Positions 60,469 through 64,000 of a stretch of DNA of 64,000 nucleotides are shown here, in pieces. The notes under the pieces are model-generated. The model was not told the origin of the DNA, ran no database searches, and was given only the letters and a program-made list of their open reading frames with translations. Source of the DNA: Ulvibacter litoralis (GTDB taxonomy: Bacteria; Bacteroidota; Bacteroidia; Flavobacteriales; Flavobacteriaceae); the NCBI RefSeq assembly GCF_900102055.1, contig NZ_FNBA01000002.1, positions 124,001 through 188,000 of the forward strand, written 5' to 3'. The number at the start of each line of letters is the position of its first letter. The first letter of the stretch is position 1. A program made the translations under genes and the position numbers.

Positions 60469-61233
60469 ATGAATATTATTTCTTGGAATGTAAATGGAAT
60501 AAGAGCCATTACTAAAAAAGACTTTTATAACGACATAAAAACGTTATCGCCCGATATTCTTTGTTTGCAAGAAACCAAAGCGCAAGATAAAGAGGTGATC
60601 AATGCACTTTCATCACTATCTGAGTATAATTTATATGTTAATTCTGCAGAAAAAAAAGGATATTCAGGAACAGCCATACTTACTAAGAGCAAGCCCATAA
60701 ACGTTGTGAATGATATGGGTATTGAGGCACACGATAACGAGGGAAGATTGCAATGTGCTGAGTATTCTGATTTTTATTTGGTTAATGTATATGTTCCAAA
60801 TTCGGGACAAGGACTGAAGCGGTTGTCTTATCGAGAAAACTGGGATGAAGATTTTTTGGCGTATGTAAAACAACTTGAAAAAGTTAAGCCGGTGATTGTT
60901 TGTGGAGATTTAAATGTTGCTCACCAAGCGATTGATCTTAAAAATGATGCTTCAAATTACAATAAGACTGCGGGGTATACTCAAATTGAAATTGATGGTA
61001 TGACCAACATAATTCAAGCGGGTTTTGTAGATTCTTTTAGACACTTCCATCCTGATGAGGTTGCTTATACGTATTGGAGTTATCGCTTTAAAGCAAGGGA
61101 GCGAAATACAGGCTGGCGAATTGATTATTTTTTAGTGAGTACTCTTTTAGTTTCTAAAATTAATGCCGTTTCTATTCTTTCAGAATTTTATGGTTCTGAT
61201 CATTGTCCCATTCAATTGAATATTGAAGTTTAA
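60469..61233 (+). CDS. xth: Exodeoxyribonuclease III
   Basis: 254 residues. EEP nuclease motifs: IISWNVNGIRAITKKDF at the start, LCLQETKAQDKEV (about 32-44), NVYVPNSGQGLKR, CGDLNVAHQAIDLKND (about 145-160) and YGSDHCPIQLNIEV at the end with the catalytic His. It is an AP endonuclease and 3'-5' exonuclease in base excision repair. It is convergent with the 61243 gene. Confidence 0.95.
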   Translation: MNIISWNVNGIRAITKKDFYNDIKTLSPDILCLQETKAQDKEVINALSSLSEYNLYVNSAEKKGYSGTAILTKSKPINVVNDMGIEAHDNEGRLQCAEYSDFYLVNVYVPNSGQGLKRLSYRENWDEDFLAYVKQLEKVKPVIVCGDLNVAHQAIDLKNDASNYNKTAGYTQIEIDGMTNIIQAGFVDSFRHFHPDEVAYTYWSYRFKARERNTGWRIDYFLVSTLLVSKINAVSILSEFYGSDHCPIQLNIEV

Positions 61234-61242
61234 CTACTGGTG

Positions 61243-61602
61243 TTAGAATTTATCGGCAAGGAAATTTGTGAGCATTCCTACTTGAAAATCGCCTACTACG
61301 GGTAAATTAGCATCTGCATTCATAACTACGAGACCGTACCCTAAGGAGGAAAGTTTACAGTCTTTAATTATTTCATTTTGTCTTTGACTAAAAATGGGCA
61401 TAAAGTGTTTTCGGATTTCAATACCTGAAGATTTTCCCACTTTCATAGCTTTTAAAATCGCTTCTGATATTTGTTGTTGCGACAAGCCTTTCTCTAATAA
61501 ATCGCTAGCAAGAAAATGCATTTGTAAACTATAGTAATAATTTACAAAAGAGTCTATTGAATTTACAGGATTGAAGGTGTCCATAAAAATTGATAGTTTC
61601 AT
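61243..61602 (-). CDS. Hypothetical 119-residue protein
   Basis: 119 residues, not recognised. Helical N-terminal half (IDSFVNYYYSLQMHFLASDL, LSQQQISEAILKAMKVGK) and a mixed C-terminal half (LGYGLVVMNADANLPVVGDF). No signal or membrane segment. It is 78 bp downstream of dnaJ on the same strand and probably in its operon. Confidence 0.68.
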   Translation of the reverse strand: MKLSIFMDTFNPVNSIDSFVNYYYSLQMHFLASDLLEKGLSQQQISEAILKAMKVGKSSGIEIRKHFMPIFSQRQNEIIKDCKLSSLGYGLVVMNADANLPVVGDFQVGMLTNFLADKF

Positions 61603-61680
61603 AAGGAATCATTTTAATAGTTGTTTAAATATTTTTTAAAACACATAAGACTGATGGTTTGATATTTTTTTTATTGAGAT

Positions 61681-62604
61681 TTAACTAGTTTTTTTTTCTC
61701 TTATAGCCTTTAATTGTTGAAAAAGTTCTTTTTCTTCTGAAGATAAATTTTTAGGCAACACTATATTTAGTTTTACCAATAAATCACCATGTTGCGTAGG
61801 GGCGTTATATTTTGGCATTCCTTTGCCTTTTAAACGTAACGTCTTCTCAAGATTGACTCCTTCAGGAATCGACATTTTTACAGCTCCCGACATGGTCGGA
61901 ATTTCAATTTTGCCTCCAAGAATCGCTTCGTAAATATCTATTTTCGATTCATAGATAAGATTATCTCCTTTACGCTGAAATTTAGAATCTGGTTCTAATA
62001 CTAAAACAATGTATAAATCGCCTCTTGCTCCGCCATTAATTCCAGGTTGTCCTTTTCCTTTTATTTTTAATTGTTGTCCGTCGTAAGAACCCGGTTTTAT
62101 GGTGATTCGTAATTTTTCATTGTTTATTTCAAAACTGCGTTTACTTCCGTGGTATGCCTCTTGAAGCGTAATGGGTAATTCTGCTTTAATATCGCCTCCT
62201 GTAAATGTTGCTTGTTGCCTACCTCTAGAACCGCCTCTGTATGAATTTGCATTTCCTTGACCAAAGAAAGCATCAAAAAAGCTTGAGAAGTCTTCTCCTT
62301 CAGCGCTTTGTCTTTGATATTGATTGGCTCTTTTAGATTGGTTTGCATATTGCTTCCAATCATCTCCCGAATTTTTATATGCATCCCAGTTGGCACCTAA
62401 AGCGTCATATTTTTCTCTTTTCTCTTTATTACTTAAAACTTCATTTGCCTCGTTAATTTCTTTAAATTTTTCTTCGGCATCACTTTTATCTGGGTTTTTG
62501 TCAGGATGGTATTTAGCCGCTAATTTTCTATAGGCTTTTTTAATATCCTTTGGAGTAGCATCTTTGTTTACTCCTAATATTTTATAATAATCCTTATAAT
62601 CCAT
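61681..62604 (-). CDS. DnaJ family chaperone (CbpA-like, no zinc fingers)
   Basis: 307 residues. J domain at 1-70 with the HPD motif in [20 protein letters not shown], a Gly/Phe-rich linker (about 100-135, [13 protein letters not shown]), and two C-terminal beta domains ([14 protein letters not shown] and [20 protein letters not shown]). No CxxCxGxG repeats, so it is of the CbpA type and partners DnaK. It is 42 bp downstream of the sigma-like gene. Confidence 0.93.
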   Translation of the reverse strand: MDYKDYYKILGVNKDATPKDIKKAYRKLAAKYHPDKNPDKSDAEEKFKEINEANEVLSNKEKREKYDALGANWDAYKNSGDDWKQYANQSKRANQYQRQSAEGEDFSSFFDAFFGQGNANSYRGGSRGRQQATFTGGDIKAELPITLQEAYHGSKRSFEINNEKLRITIKPGSYDGQQLKIKGKGQPGINGGARGDLYIVLVLEPDSKFQRKGDNLIYESKIDIYEAILGGKIEIPTMSGAVKMSIPEGVNLEKTLRLKGKGMPKYNAPTQHGDLLVKLNIVLPKNLSSEEKELFQQLKAIREKKTS

Positions 62605-62646
62605 TTTGTGTTAAAATTCTTGAATTTATAATTAAGAATACTTTTT

Positions 62647-63417
62647 TTATTTTATGGAATATCTGTTGAGTAGGCTAACTTGAATTGCTTTTCTAGCATT
62701 GTTTAAAAGCTTTTCTACTTCTTCGTAGCTTCTATTTTTAATTACGGCAATTTCTTTTACTGAAAACTGATGATTTGTGGCTAAAAGAAACACATCTCGC
62801 ATTGCTGCAGGTACGTTTTGTAGCACCATAGCTACATGACGATTTACGGCATCATCATTTAAATCTTTATCTATTTTATCGGTTAACTTTTTTTCTTGAT
62901 TAGTGATAAAAACATGATTAAGTAAATAGTCATTATGATTATAAGAAGAGTCGTCTAGCTCTTCAATCATTAATAAATCACCGTCTCCATCGGTACTGTA
63001 ATTTTCGGTCATTTCGTCCCACTCGGGTTTGGAATAATCATCAATATTTTTGAAAAACAAATCATTAAACTCTTCTTCTACAATGGCATCATCAAGGAGT
63101 TCGTTGGTTTTTTTGAACAACCATAGGTAGAAATCTTTTGCTTCTTTTACTTCGTCAATAGCATCGTATATTTCAATAAATAGTTGATCTATAAAGTCAT
63201 CAGCTTTGTATTTTCCTTTTGAAAAATCTCCTTTTTTAATAGCGGCAGCTAACCTTTGGTTGATGTATTTTTTTACTTCAGGGAGTATTTCTAGTAAGTT
63301 CTTATTAAAAGAAGCTTGATCTCCTTCTTTTTTTAATTTAATAAAGTCTGGAAACGTTTTTTCGATACTTAAACGAATCTCTTGTTGTCGTTGTAGATAT
63401 ATGCTTGTGGTTTTCAT
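62647..63417 (-). CDS. Sigma-70-like protein with a region 4-type helix-turn-helix
   Basis: 256 residues. The C-terminal part resembles sigma region 4: VPAAMRDVFLLATNHQFSVK followed by EIAVIKNRSYEEVEKLLNNA (about 200-243). The N-terminal part is helical and acidic, with a loosely region 2-like stretch near 60-110 (INQRLAAAIKKGDFSKGKYK, FIDQLFIEIYDAIDEV). It may be a divergent ECF-type sigma factor or a regulator using the same fold. First gene of the run with dnaJ. Confidence 0.68.
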   Translation of the reverse strand: MKTTSIYLQRQQEIRLSIEKTFPDFIKLKKEGDQASFNKNLLEILPEVKKYINQRLAAAIKKGDFSKGKYKADDFIDQLFIEIYDAIDEVKEAKDFYLWLFKKTNELLDDAIVEEEFNDLFFKNIDDYSKPEWDEMTENYSTDGDGDLLMIEELDDSSYNHNDYLLNHVFITNQEKKLTDKIDKDLNDDAVNRHVAMVLQNVPAAMRDVFLLATNHQFSVKEIAVIKNRSYEEVEKLLNNARKAIQVSLLNRYSIK

Positions 63418-63479
63418 AAATTCCTATTTATTTCAATAAATGTTTAAGTAAAAATGCAATTAACTTAGGTAAAATAATA

Positions 63480-63491
63480 TGACGTATGTCA
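63480..63491. promoter_or_regulatory. Weak TGAYYTARRTCA-type site before the sigma-like operon
   Basis: TGACGTATGTCA matches at 10 of 12 positions and keeps the TGAC/GTCA ends. At 29.5 bp on the minus strand there is only a 6 of 8 match to TAnnTTTG, so this is the weakest member. Confidence 0.4.
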
Positions 63492-63506
63492 TTAAAATAA
63501 AGATTG

Positions 63507-63998
63507 TTACTGTAAATGAGCAAGAAGGGAAGTAGTGCTATCTATTTCTTTTTTAGGTCCTCTCAATATTATTAAAAGCTGTCCATTTTTTAATTTTTCT
63601 AGAAACTTTGTGGCTTGCTTTTCATTGACTCCTATTCCCCTAAGAATACCATGTGGGCCCGAAGACATGATAGCTAATGGTTTGCCTCCTACATCATGCA
63701 AAAAAATAGGAACCAATGCTCCTGCAATATAAACGACCCCTATTTCGGGGTTGCGAAAGCTTCCGAAGAAATTTGGCAGGCCTAGTAACTTTTTAAAATA
63801 AAGTTTTTTATTCTGAATAGCGAGTTCTAAAGAATCTTTGTGATTAGAAGTATCCTCAAGCTTTCCAAGAACTGTTACTTCTACTTCAGAAATACTTTTT
63901 GTAGTAATTATTTTTAGGACGTTTTCTACCTCTATTATATTAGAATACGCCTGTATGAAAACGTGCTTCTGTTTCGTATTAAATGCTTCTGTATTCAT
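63507..63998 (-). CDS. Hypothetical protein, possibly general-stress-related
   Basis: 163 residues from an ATG at 63998, two bases from the window edge, so a start further upstream is possible. Not confidently recognised. Strand-rich N terminus (KHVFIQAYSNIIEVENVLKI), a Gly/Ala-rich hydrophobic centre (IGVVYIAGALVPIFLHDVGG) and a Gly-rich loop followed by a helix (GIGVNEKQATKFLEKLKNGQ). The layout recalls general stress proteins with a glycine-zipper centre, but this is only an impression. Confidence 0.6.
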   Translation of the reverse strand: MNTEAFNTKQKHVFIQAYSNIIEVENVLKIITTKSISEVEVTVLGKLEDTSNHKDSLELAIQNKKLYFKKLLGLPNFFGSFRNPEIGVVYIAGALVPIFLHDVGGKPLAIMSSGPHGILRGIGVNEKQATKFLEKLKNGQLLIILRGPKKEIDSTTSLLAHLQ

Positions 63999-64000
63999 AT

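Overview
This window is chromosomal DNA of a marine, alginate-degrading Flavobacteriaceae-type bacterium (Bacteroidota). The evidence is low G+C, promoters of the TAnnTTTG type, near absence of Shine-Dalgarno sequences, a SusC/SusD pair, a protein with a type IX secretion sorting domain, and flavobacterial housekeeping genes. I do not name a genus.

Layout. 1-12.1 kb is housekeeping: the recF start, a TPR membrane protein, ribH, mutL, two rhomboid proteases and an EEP-fold protein on +; then WbqC, signal peptidase I, dapB, a DUF5683 protein, parB and parA on -. A lone SDR gene (12.3-13.2 kb) follows. 13.5-35.7 kb is a complete alginate utilisation locus: PL6 lyase, PL7 lyase, a gluconokinase/6-phosphogluconate dehydrogenase fusion, an Nramp-like transporter without the metal motifs, a second PL7, an SDR, PL17 oligoalginate lyase, KdgF, SusC/SusD, a GntR/FCD regulator, an ExuT-like MFS importer, a probable DEH reductase, KDG kinase, KDPG aldolase and a half-length LacI protein. 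Surface lyases cut alginate, SusCD imports oligomers, PL17 and KdgF give DEH, the SDR gives KDG, and KdgK and aldolase give pyruvate and glyceraldehyde-3-phosphate. Tandem TTGGTWWACCAA operators with the same 13-bp centre spacing sit on the PL6, PL17 and susC promoters, with one copy before the gntR gene itself.

35.7-43.3 kb holds a DMT transporter, a GNAT enzyme, both methylmalonyl-CoA mutase subunits, a DivIC-like protein, uridine kinase, a cytochrome c and a PQQ-type dehydrogenase. 43.3-43.5 kb may encode a structured RNA. 44.5-51.1 kb has two Crp/Fnr regulators around pckA, a GDCCVxC protein, gcvH and a degenerate gcvH copy, SulP and DUF983. 51.2-55.0 kb has two tRNA-Pro genes flanking a three-gene biotin-dependent acyl-CoA (probably propionyl-CoA) carboxylase, which fits with the mutase.

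55.1-64 kb is a stress-type island: Cys-less ArsC-like protein, coiled-coil protein, HdeD, DUF2238, MgtC/DUF4010, 3-hydroxyacyl-CoA dehydrogenase, SpoIIAA-like protein, exonuclease III, and an operon of a sigma-like protein, DnaJ and a small protein. Several of these promoters carry a palindrome TGAYYTARRTCA. Its centre lies 29.5 bp from the first base of the TAnnTTTG box in four cases on both strands, which suggests one Crp/Fnr regulon that also includes pckA. This regulon, the alginate operator set and a leader element shared by susC and the MFS gene are the most interesting signals here.
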